The translations under genes and the position numbers were made by a program. From Variovorax sp. RA8 (GTDB taxonomy: Bacteria > Pseudomonadota > Gammaproteobacteria > Burkholderiales > Burkholderiaceae_C): a DNA stretch of 64,000 nt. Shown piece after piece: positions 53,579-64,000 of the stretch. Position 1 is the first letter of the stretch. Every line of letters begins with the position of its first letter. The notes beneath the pieces are model-generated. The model saw nothing but the letters and a program-made list of their open reading frames with translations. It did not search any database and was not told where the DNA came from. Where the stretch lies: assembly GCF_901827175.1 (NCBI RefSeq), contig NZ_LR594662.1, forward strand, positions 5,518,001 to 5,582,000, given 5' to 3'.

Positions 53579-54811
53579 TCATGCCGCCTCCTTCCACGGC
53601 TGCGCCAGCAGCCGCCCCAGCGCATCGACCAGCCGCGCGACATCGTCCTCGCTATGGCTCGCCGACAGCGCGATGCGCAGGCGCGCCGTGCCGGCCGGCA
53701 CCGTCGGCGGACGGATCGCGCCGACGCGCAGGCCGAAAGCGTCGAGCTGCGCCGACAACTGCATCGCGCGCGCGTTGTCCCCCACGATCAACGGCTGGAT
53801 CGCGGTCGGCGACTCGGCGAGCCACGCGCCGCCGCCGGCGGGCAGCACGCGCTGCAGGCCTGCGCGCAGTTGCGCGATGCGTGCGCGCAACTGCGCGCGG
53901 CGCTGGTTCCCCTCCTCGCCTTCGATCAGGTCCAGGCTGGCGAGCAGGGCATGGGCGATGGCGGGCGGCGCGGCGGTGGTGAAGATGTAGGGCCGCGCGC
54001 GTTGCACCAGGTAGTCGATCACGGTGCGGTGCGCGGCCACGAAGGCGCCCGACACGCCGGCGGCCTTGCCGAGCGTGCCGATGAGGACGATCCGCTCGGA
54101 GCGCAGGTCCATCTCTTCCAGCACGCCGCGGCCCCGCGCGCCCAGGACGCCGAAGCCATGCGCATCGTCCAGCACCAGCCAGGCATCGTGGCGCTCGGCC
54201 AGCGCCAGCAGCTCGGCGACCGGCGCGATATTGCCGTCCATGCTGAACACGGCATCGCTCACGATCAGCTTGACCGGCGCATCGCAGGCCGCGAGCTGCG
54301 CATCGAGCGCCTGCACGTCGCAGTGCGGGTAGCGCTCGACACGGGCCTTGGCCAGGCGCGCGCCGTCGATCAGCGAGGCATGGTTGAGCGTCTCGGAGAA
54401 GATCACCGCCTCGGCACCGCCGAGCGCCGACAGCACCGCGAGGTTGGCCATGTAGCCGGTGCAGAAGAACAGGCTGTGCGCCTCCGGGATGTGCGGCGCC
54501 ATCCAGCCGGCCAGCCGCTCCTCGAGCTGCGCATGCGCGCGTGAGTGGCCGAGGATCAGGTGCGAGCCGCCGCTGCCGGCGCCGTAGCGCACGGCGCCCT
54601 CGGCCAGCGCCGCGGCGAGCGCCGGATGCGCGGCCAGGCCGAGGTAGTCGTTGCTGCCGAAAGCCAGCAGGGTGCGCGGCGCGGCGGCGCCGGCCAGCGT
54701 GAGCCGCTGCTCTGGCGCGCAGGGCGTCTCGGCGATCAGCCGCCGGCGGCGCAGGGTTTGCGCGTCCAGCGTGGCGATCTCGTGCTGGAGGCGGTCAAGC
54801 AAGCGCGACAT
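53579..54811 (-). CDS. bioF: 8-amino-7-oxononanoate synthase
   Basis: The 410-residue PLP enzyme has [46 protein letters not shown] and the PLP lysine in [11 protein letters not shown] at about residue 237. It joins pimeloyl thioester and alanine. I used ATG 54811, 17 bases inside the bioA end; the upstream frame is poor. Confidence 0.96.
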   Translation of the reverse strand: MSRLLDRLQHEIATLDAQTLRRRRLIAETPCAPEQRLTLAGAAAPRTLLAFGSNDYLGLAAHPALAAALAEGAVRYGAGSGGSHLILGHSRAHAQLEERLAGWMAPHIPEAHSLFFCTGYMANLAVLSALGGAEAVIFSETLNHASLIDGARLAKARVERYPHCDVQALDAQLAACDAPVKLIVSDAVFSMDGNIAPVAELLALAERHDAWLVLDDAHGFGVLGARGRGVLEEMDLRSERIVLIGTLGKAAGVSGAFVAAHRTVIDYLVQRARPYIFTTAAPPAIAHALLASLDLIEGEEGNQRRAQLRARIAQLRAGLQRVLPAGGGAWLAESPTAIQPLIVGDNARAMQLSAQLDAFGLRVGAIRPPTVPAGTARLRIALSASHSEDDVARLVDALGRLLAQPWKEAA

Positions 54812-56186
54812 CGCGGGCCTCCTTGGCAGCATGCGGCGCGGCGACCGCGTCCAGGGTGGCCACGGTGCCCTCGACCAGGCGATCGATCTCGTGGTCGCCG
54901 ATCGCATACGGCGGCATCAGGTAGACGGTGCAGCCGATGGGGCGCATCAGCAGGCCCTGGTCGCGCGCAGCGAGATGGAAGCGCTCGGCAAAACGCTCGC
55001 CGGGCTCGCGCACGTCGAACGCGGTAATCATGCCGCGCTGGCGCAGGTGGTCGACCGGCCGCACCCCCAAGCCCTCGTGCAGACGCTGCAGGATGCGCGC
55101 GGCCCCCGCACGGTTGCGGTTCAGAACGTCTTCGTGTGCGAACAGGTCGAGCGTGGCCAGCGCCGCGCGGCAGGCCAGCGCATTGCCGGTGTATGAATGC
55201 GAATGCAGGAAGCTGCGTGCCACGTCGTCGTCCATGAAGCCCTGGTAGATGGCCTCGCGCGTCATCACCAGCGCCAGCGGCAGGTAGCCGCCGCTGATGC
55301 CCTTGGACAGGCACAGGAAGTCGGGCCAGATGCCGGCCTGCTCGCAGGCGAAGAAGCTGCCGCTTCGGCCGCAACCTACGGCGATCTCGTCGGCGATCAG
55401 GTGCACGCCGTATCGGTCGCACAGGGCGCGCACCCGGCGCAGGTACTCGGGGTCGTGCATCGCCATGCCGGCGGCGCATTGCACAAGCGGCTCGACGATC
55501 ACGGCTGCGATGGTGTCGTGCTGCTCGGCCAGCAGCGCGCCCAGCGCATCGGCAGCGCGCCGCGCGACGGCGACGGCGTCCTCGCCCGGCTGCGCGCCGC
55601 GCGCGTCGGGTGAAGGCACGAGGTGCGCATCGCCCAGCAGCGGCGCATAGGCATCACGGAACACGGCCACATCGGTCACATGCAGCGCGCCCAATGTCTC
55701 GCCGTGGTAGCCCTGGCGCAACGCCACGAAGCGCCGCTTGCCGACGCGCCCTGCATTGCGCCAGGCATGGAAGCTCATCTTCAGCGCGATCTCCACGGCC
55801 GAGGCGCCGTCGGAAGCGTAGAAGCAGTGGCCCAGCGCACCGCCGGTCAGCGCGGACAGGCGCTCCGCCAGCTCGACCGCGGGTGCGTGCGTGCAGCCGG
55901 CGAGCATGACGTGCGGCAGCGTGTCGAGCTGCTGCTTGAGCGCGGCATTGATGGCCGGGTGCGCATGGCCGAACAGGTTGACCCACCAGGAGCTGGTGGC
56001 GTCCAGGTAGCGGCGGCCGTCGTGGTCGACCAGCCAGACGCCTTCGCCGCGCGCGATCGGCAGCGGCGGCACGGCCTCGAGACGGATGCTCTGGGTACAG
56101 GGGTGCCACACATGGCGCCGGCTGCGCTGCTGCCAGTCGGCGTTGCGCGATGCGGCGGGTGTGGGCGGAGAAGCAGGACTCAGCAC
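54795..56186 (-). CDS. bioA: Adenosylmethionine-8-amino-7-oxononanoate aminotransferase
   Basis: The 463-residue class III aminotransferase has [44 protein letters not shown], and the PLP lysine in [15 protein letters not shown]. It converts KAPA to DAPA using SAM as amino donor. It heads bioA-bioF-bioD-bioB, which is otherwise missing only pimeloyl-making genes (bioC/bioH) in this window. Confidence 0.97.
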   Translation of the reverse strand: MLSPASPPTPAASRNADWQQRSRRHVWHPCTQSIRLEAVPPLPIARGEGVWLVDHDGRRYLDATSSWWVNLFGHAHPAINAALKQQLDTLPHVMLAGCTHAPAVELAERLSALTGGALGHCFYASDGASAVEIALKMSFHAWRNAGRVGKRRFVALRQGYHGETLGALHVTDVAVFRDAYAPLLGDAHLVPSPDARGAQPGEDAVAVARRAADALGALLAEQHDTIAAVIVEPLVQCAAGMAMHDPEYLRRVRALCDRYGVHLIADEIAVGCGRSGSFFACEQAGIWPDFLCLSKGISGGYLPLALVMTREAIYQGFMDDDVARSFLHSHSYTGNALACRAALATLDLFAHEDVLNRNRAGAARILQRLHEGLGVRPVDHLRQRGMITAFDVREPGERFAERFHLAARDQGLLMRPIGCTVYLMPPYAIGDHEIDRLVEGTVATLDAVAAPHAAKEARDVALA

Positions 56187-56248
56187 AGGTACGTTCCTCG
56201 TTCGTTGGGGCAGCTACGGCCGCGCATCGTAGGCAGGCCGGCGCGCCG

Positions 56249-56335
56249 CCGCAATGCGGCGGTTGCCTGCGAGATGCATGCCACTTGCGCGACGTTCGCT
56301 GCTGTACGAATCATCCTTGCCTCAACGTCGCGCAA
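56249..56335. promoter_or_regulatory. Two inverted repeats before bioA
   Basis: A 12-bp perfect repeat TTGCGCGACGTT (56285-56296) / AACGTCGCGCAA (56324-56335) has a 27-base spacer, and CCGCCGCA-ATGCGGCGG lies nearer bioA at 56249-56267. Both are between bioA and the DUF4126 gene. They may be a control site for the biotin genes, or the end of the upstream transcript. Confidence 0.5.
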
Positions 56336-56373
56336 CGGACCGACTACGGGCCGCCCGCGCTGTTACAAAAAAC

Positions 56374-57036
56374 TCAAACCGGGCCGTCTTCGCGCTTGTT
56401 CAGGTGGAAGGCGGGCCTCACGCCCGGATCCGGCCGGCCGCTGAAGATGCGTGCCATGCGGCCGATGAGCGCGCGCAGGAAGCGCCAGCTCTTGCGGATC
56501 AGCCAGACGGACAGCGCCAGCAGCACAACGAAGAGCAGCAGGAACACGAGTGGATGCGCCACCGCCAACCACAGCCCCGCCGGCACCACGCTGTCCTCGA
56601 CCAGCGAGGCACCCACATTGCTGAAGGGCTCGGGCGAGGTGTTGATGGCGGCACGCGTGGTGGCCTTGGCCGCATGCGCGGTGGCGGCGAAGCTTCCGCC
56701 CAGCAAGGCAGCGACGATCGCCATGATCGCGTGGTCGGCGCCGAAGACGCTGGCCGCCAGCGCGGCGCCCGCGGGTATGCGGATCACCGTGTGCACCATG
56801 TCCCACAGCGAGTCGAGTCCGGGGATCTTGTCGGCGAAGAACTCGATGAAGACCATGAAGCCGCTGGCTGCGATCACCACCGGATGCGCGAGCAGCTGAA
56901 GCCCACCCGGCAGGGGCACCCAGCCCAGGTAGCCGGCGAGGCCGGTCAGCAGCACGACCAGGTACAGGCGCAGGCCGCTGGCCCAGCCGATGGCAGCGGA
57001 CAGGGCGAGCAGTTGGGGCAGGTCGAGGGAGTCCAT
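56374..57036 (-). CDS. DUF4126 membrane protein
   Basis: The 220-residue protein has at least four membrane helices and the DUF4126 pattern: AIGWASGLRLYLVVLLTGLAGYLGW, HPVVIAASGFMVFIEFFADKIPGLDSLWD and HTVIRIPAGAALAASVFG. Function unknown. It lies between liuC and the biotin genes in the same direction, so it may be co-transcribed with the catabolic genes. Confidence 0.88.
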   Translation of the reverse strand: MDSLDLPQLLALSAAIGWASGLRLYLVVLLTGLAGYLGWVPLPGGLQLLAHPVVIAASGFMVFIEFFADKIPGLDSLWDMVHTVIRIPAGAALAASVFGADHAIMAIVAALLGGSFAATAHAAKATTRAAINTSPEPFSNVGASLVEDSVVPAGLWLAVAHPLVFLLLFVVLLALSVWLIRKSWRFLRALIGRMARIFSGRPDPGVRPAFHLNKREDGPV

Positions 57037-57049
57037 GACGCCGGATGTC

Positions 57050-57838
57050 TCAGCCGGGAATCCAGGAGGGCTTGCGCTTCTGGAGGAAGGCCTGCACGCC
57101 TTCGCGGCCCTCCTCGCTGGCGCGGATGTCGGCGATGCCCTGCACGGTCTTCGCGATCAAGGCATCGTCGATCTCCCGGCCCGCCACGTCGGCGATCAGT
57201 TGCTTGCAGGCGCGCACCGCCGCCGGACTGGCACTGGTGAAGGCCTTCACGATCTCGGCCACCTTGGCATCGAGCGCATCGGCCGTCACCACCTCGTGCA
57301 CGAAGCCGATGCGATGCGCCTCGGTCGCGCTGAAGCGCTCGGCCGTGAGGAACCAGCGCTGCGCGGCACGCGTGCCCATGGCCCGCAGCACATAAGGGCT
57401 GATGGTGGCGGGAATCAGGCCGATCTTGACTTCACTCAGGCAATACCAGGCGGTGTCCACGCTCACCGCCACATCGCAGGCTGCCACCAGCCCCATGCCG
57501 CCGGCATAGACATCGCCCTGCACGCGCGCGATCACCGGCTTAGGGCTCTCGTCGATGGTGCGCAACATCACGGCCAGGCCGCCCGCATCGGCAAGGTTCT
57601 GCTCGTGCGTGAACTCGGCCGCGCGGCGCATCCAGTTGAGGTTGGCACCGGCGCAGAAAGCCGGGCCGTTGGCACCCAGCACGATGACACGCACCTCGTT
57701 TGCCGCGCAGGCCTGCGAGAAAGCCTCGTCCAGCTCGCGGATGACAACCTCGTCGAAGGCATTGCGCAGCTCGGGCCGGTTGAGCCAGATGCGCGCGACG
57801 GGGCCTTCGAAGGCCAGCTCCAGCGTGGTGAATTTCAT
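57050..57838 (-). CDS. liuC: Methylglutaconyl-CoA hydratase-like enoyl-CoA hydratase
   Basis: The 262-residue crotonase has NRPELRNAFDEVVIREL, the first oxyanion-loop glycine region FCAGANLNWM, and VQGDVYAGGMGLVAACDVAV with the catalytic region after it (SEVKIGLIPATISPYV). The cluster of liuA, liuB and liuD shows its place: hydration of 3-methylglutaconyl-CoA to HMG-CoA. ATGA overlap with the DinB gene. Confidence 0.92.
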   Translation of the reverse strand: MKFTTLELAFEGPVARIWLNRPELRNAFDEVVIRELDEAFSQACAANEVRVIVLGANGPAFCAGANLNWMRRAAEFTHEQNLADAGGLAVMLRTIDESPKPVIARVQGDVYAGGMGLVAACDVAVSVDTAWYCLSEVKIGLIPATISPYVLRAMGTRAAQRWFLTAERFSATEAHRIGFVHEVVTADALDAKVAEIVKAFTSASPAAVRACKQLIADVAGREIDDALIAKTVQGIADIRASEEGREGVQAFLQKRKPSWIPG

Positions 57839-58344
57839 TGCTTTGCCTCCTGCTGCAGCAAATAGACCCAGTCGAGCTCGGGGCCGGGCTGGACCATGCC
57901 CGTCAGCGCGGCCGTGAGCTGGCCGCGATGGTGGGTCGCATGATTGAACACATGGCCGAGCGCGGGTGCGAAGGGAATGCGCACCTGCTCGCCGTTGTTG
58001 CGGGTGTAGGCCATCTCGCCGTCGTAGCGCTCGGGCGCGAGCGTGGCGAGCCAGGGGCTCCAGCGCGTCACGGCCTGCGCCAGCGCTTCGCACAACTCGG
58101 CGCGATCGGCATGCAGCTCGGTGTCCAGCGGCACGCGCGGCGAGCGGCCCTCGGCGAAGCGGGAGTACCAGATGTCGTCGGTCACCAGCAGGTGGTTGAC
58201 CGTGCCATGCACCGAGCGAAAGTAGAGCCCGCAGTCGCGGCGCCAGCCGGCGTCCGGCAGGGTCTTCAGGTTGGATTCCAGCAGCTTGTGCGTGGCCCAC
58301 ACGTGGTAGCGCGCCAGGCTCGCGAAGTAGTTCGGCAGCGACAT
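57835..58344 (-). CDS. DinB-family protein
   Basis: The 169-residue protein begins MSLPNYFASLARYHVWATHKLLES and has the two metal-site histidine blocks of DinB-type four-helix proteins: SVHGTVNHLLVTDDIW and HVFNHATHHRGQLTAAL. DinB proteins have thiol-transferase-like functions. Within the liu set its job is unknown. Confidence 0.92.
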   Translation of the reverse strand: MSLPNYFASLARYHVWATHKLLESNLKTLPDAGWRRDCGLYFRSVHGTVNHLLVTDDIWYSRFAEGRSPRVPLDTELHADRAELCEALAQAVTRWSPWLATLAPERYDGEMAYTRNNGEQVRIPFAPALGHVFNHATHHRGQLTAALTGMVQPGPELDWVYLLQQEAKQ

Positions 58345-58361
58345 GCTCTTCTCCTTGGCCG

Positions 58362-59975
<1,614 letters not shown>

Positions 59976-60006
59976 GTTCAGCGGGGTTCGAATGCAGGGT
60001 CCGTAT

Positions 60007-61710
<1,704 letters not shown>

Positions 61711-61764
61711 ATCGTCTCCTGTCTTGCTCCATCTTCCGCTGGGAGAGGGAACGAAGTCCACTCA

Positions 61765-62937
61765 CTACGCCGTCTCGGCGAAAAGCTCGCGTCCAATCAG
61801 CATGCGCCGGATCTCGCTCGTCCCCGCGCCGATCTCGTACAGCTTGGCATCGCGCCATAGCCGCTCGACCGGGAAGTCCTTGGTGTAGCCCACGCCGCCC
61901 AGCGCCTGGATGGCCTCGCCGGCCATCCAGGTCGCCTTCTCGGCAGAGTAGAGGATGGCGCCGGCCGCGTCCTTGCGGAAGGTGCGCGCATGGTCCTTGC
62001 GGTCGCAGGCCTTGCCGACCGCGTAGACGTAGGCGCGGGTGGCCTGCCAGGTGGAATACATGTCGGCCAGCTTGCCTTGCATCAGCTGGAACTCGCCGAT
62101 GCTCTGGCCGAACTGCTTGCGTTCGTGGATGAAGGGGAGCACCGCATCCATGCACGCTGCCATGATGCCCAGCGGGCCACCGGAGAGCACCGCGCGCTCG
62201 TAGTCGAGGCCGCTCATCAGCACCTTGGCGCCCTGCCCCTCGCCGCCCAGCACGTTTTCCTCGGGCACCTCGCAGTTGTCGAAGAACAGGGGGAAGGTGT
62301 TGGAGCCGCGCATGCCCAGCTTGTCGAGCTTGGTGCCGGCCGAGAAGCCCTTGAAGCCCTTCTCGACGATGAAGGCCGTCATGCCGCGCGCGCCCATCTC
62401 GGGCTCGGTCTTGGCGTAGATGACGAGCGTGTCGGCATCGCCGCCGTTGGTGATCCACATCTTGCCGCCATTGAGCACGTAGCGGTCGCCCTCCTTCTCG
62501 GCGCGCAGCTTCATGCTGACCACGTCGGAGCCGGCATTGGGCTCGCTCATCGCCAGTGCGCCCACATGCTCGCCGCTGACCAGCTTGGGCAGGTACTTCT
62601 TCTTCTGCGCCTCGCTGCCGTTGCGGTGGATCTGGTTGACGCAGAGGTTGGAATGCGCGCCGTAGGAGAGGCCGACCGAGGCCGAGGCGCGCGACACCTC
62701 CTCCATGGCGACGATGTGGGCGAGATAGCCCAGCTCGGTGCCGCCGTACTCCTCCTTCACCGTCATGCCGTGCAGGCCGAGCTCGCCAAGCTTCTTCCAG
62801 AGGTCGTGGGGAAAGAGGTTCTCGCGGTCGATCTCGGCGGCGCGCGGGGCGATCTCGTGGGCGGCGAAGTCGGAGATCGCGTCGCGCAGCGAATCGATGG
62901 TCTCGCCGAGATCGAAATTGAGGCCGGGATCATGCAT
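61765..62937 (-). CDS. liuA: Isovaleryl-CoA dehydrogenase
   Basis: The 390-residue acyl-CoA dehydrogenase has [75 protein letters not shown], and the catalytic segment near [39 protein letters not shown]. The catalytic Glu in this branch is in the earlier helix ([16 protein letters not shown]), as in IVD. It oxidises isovaleryl-CoA to 3-methylcrotonyl-CoA, the first committed step of leucine breakdown. First gene of the cluster. Confidence 0.95.
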   Translation of the reverse strand: MHDPGLNFDLGETIDSLRDAISDFAAHEIAPRAAEIDRENLFPHDLWKKLGELGLHGMTVKEEYGGTELGYLAHIVAMEEVSRASASVGLSYGAHSNLCVNQIHRNGSEAQKKKYLPKLVSGEHVGALAMSEPNAGSDVVSMKLRAEKEGDRYVLNGGKMWITNGGDADTLVIYAKTEPEMGARGMTAFIVEKGFKGFSAGTKLDKLGMRGSNTFPLFFDNCEVPEENVLGGEGQGAKVLMSGLDYERAVLSGGPLGIMAACMDAVLPFIHERKQFGQSIGEFQLMQGKLADMYSTWQATRAYVYAVGKACDRKDHARTFRKDAAGAILYSAEKATWMAGEAIQALGGVGYTKDFPVERLWRDAKLYEIGAGTSEIRRMLIGRELFAETA

Positions 62938-63032
62938 GGGTGTCTCCTTGGATGCGGGTTCGTTCGCGCGCCGAAGAAATCCCGCGCGGGCAGTCGCAGC
63001 TTACGCCGGCTGCCGTTGCATTTGGCGTCACA

Positions 63033-64000
63033 ATGGTTGCATATCGCGCCATCGAAATCTCGTCTCTCGTGACCGCTTCTCCCCTCAAACCGGCCGGCCG
63101 CGCGGCCACGCCCATGGCCTTCGTCCGAGCGATCGTGCGGGGCTACGACCGGTATGGCAAGGATCCCTCCGAAGCGCTGGCACAGGCACAGATTGCGCCG
63201 CGCGACCTGCAATTGCAGGAGGGCCGCGTGACCGCGGCCCAGTTCGAGATGCTGTCGGGCCACGCGATGCAGGAGCTGGACGACGAGGCCCTGGGCTGGT
63301 TCAGCCGCCGCCTGCCCTGGGGCACCTACGGCATGCTGTGCCGCGCCTCCCTGAGCTCGCCCGACCTCGGCGTGGCCATCAAGCGCTGGTGCCGCCATCA
63401 CCGCCTGCTGACCTCGGACATCGCCCTCGAGCTCCAGGTGGCCGGCGGCTTGGCCACGGTGTCGATCCGCGAGAACGCGGACCTGGGCGAGCTGCGCGAG
63501 TTCTGCCTGGTCTCCAACCTGCGCTTCCTGCACGGCTACGCCTCCTGGATCATCGATTCGCGGGTGTCGCTGCGCGCAGCCCGCTTCCCTTTCGAGGCCC
63601 CGCCGCACCGCGATGCCTATCCGCTGATGTTCGGCGGCGAGCTGCAGTTCGGAGCCGAGGCTGCCAGCTACAGCTTCGACGAGCGCTACCTCGCGCTGCC
63701 GCTGCGCCGCGACGAGCAGGCGCTGCGGACCATGCTGCGGCGCGCCCTGCCGCTGACGGTGCTGCAGTATCGCCGCGACCGTCTGCTGGGTCAGCGGGTG
63801 CGCGAACTGCTGCTGCGCAACCACGGGCGGCAGGCGGCCACGGCCGAGACGCTGGCGGCGATCCTGAACGTCTCGGCGCGCACCCTGCACCGCCAGTTGC
63901 TGGAGGAAGGCGTGTCGCTGCAACAGCTCAAGGACGCGGTACGCCACGAGCAGGCGGCCGAGCAGTTGCGCCGCACCGAACGCCCGATCAAGAACATCGC
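63033..64000 (+). CDS. AraC-family transcriptional regulator, 3' end outside window
   Basis: The frame runs to the window end. It has an Arabinose_bd-like N-terminal domain (about residues 30-220) and a C-terminal helix-turn-helix beginning VRELLLRNHGRQAATAETLAAILNVSARTLHRQLLEEGVSLQQL. It is divergent from liuA, so it probably controls the leucine/isovalerate cluster. The ATG at 63033 was used; GTG 63069 or ATG 63114 are possible starts. Only the last part of the second AraC helix is missing. Confidence 0.85.
   Translation, partial: MVAYRAIEISSLVTASPLKPAGRAATPMAFVRAIVRGYDRYGKDPSEALAQAQIAPRDLQLQEGRVTAAQFEMLSGHAMQELDDEALGWFSRRLPWGTYGMLCRASLSSPDLGVAIKRWCRHHRLLTSDIALELQVAGGLATVSIRENADLGELREFCLVSNLRFLHGYASWIIDSRVSLRAARFPFEAPPHRDAYPLMFGGELQFGAEAASYSFDERYLALPLRRDEQALRTMLRRALPLTVLQYRRDRLLGQRVRELLLRNHGRQAATAETLAAILNVSARTLHRQLLEEGVSLQQLKDAVRHEQAAEQLRRTERPIKNI

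Overview
High-GC chromosomal DNA from a Burkholderiales beta-proteobacterium, most likely Comamonadaceae close to Variovorax or Acidovorax. This rests on the protein families and their wording (Bug-type solute receptor, DmeF, a bio cluster inside a leucine/isovalerate cluster, an S-adenosylhomocysteine riboswitch before ahcY) and on palindromic GC-rich repeats of the kind scattered through those genomes. No database search was possible. The window holds no phage, insertion sequence or CRISPR array and reads as ordinary core chromosome, gene-dense and with many ATGA or TGATG overlaps.

Layout. 1-3954: the end of an enoyl-CoA hydratase, then an ECF sigma factor with its membrane partner, divergent from a von Willebrand lipoprotein. 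3988-5290: tRNA-Met(CAT) with its own promoter and terminator, plus small membrane proteins and lipoproteins. 5301-9608 (minus): a diacylglycerol-type glycosyltransferase with an LpxH-like phosphoesterase, then dmeF and ruvB. 9717-15524 (plus): a tightly overlapping six-gene lipid operon (CDP-alcohol transferase, hydrolase-methyltransferase fusion, PAP2-dual-specificity phosphatase fusion, small membrane protein, PlsC-like acyltransferase, CdsA-like cytidylyltransferase). 15542-21396: ruvA, phoH-ybeY, dtd and a cation diffusion facilitator, FecR and OmpA-like proteins, tyrS. 21555-25530: M23 peptidase and anmK, then a convergent drug-type MFS exporter behind a long hairpin. 25593-31917: erpA, rplM-rpsI, rlmJ, and the methyl-cycle set ahcY-tlyA-metF-rlpA led by an S-adenosylhomocysteine riboswitch. 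32020-37762: prfC, HAD phosphatase, DUF4399 protein, trxC, an acetyltransferase, a Bug receptor and the remnant of a deacetylase gene.

37763-43774 is one gene for a 2003-residue double-length UvrA: two complete UvrA units in one chain, with palindromic repeats translated in frame. 44167-46124 holds an MHS-type transporter and a 48-residue membrane protein.

46264-62937 (minus) is a catabolic cluster for leucine/isovalerate: isovaleryl-CoA dehydrogenase, acyl-CoA ligase, both methylcrotonyl-CoA carboxylase subunits, methylglutaconyl-CoA hydratase and HMG-CoA lyase. The biotin genes bioA-bioF-bioD-bioB lie between the hydratase and the biotinylated carboxylase subunit, so cofactor synthesis and a biotin enzyme share one gene train. 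A divergent AraC-type regulator, cut off by the window end, is its likely controller.
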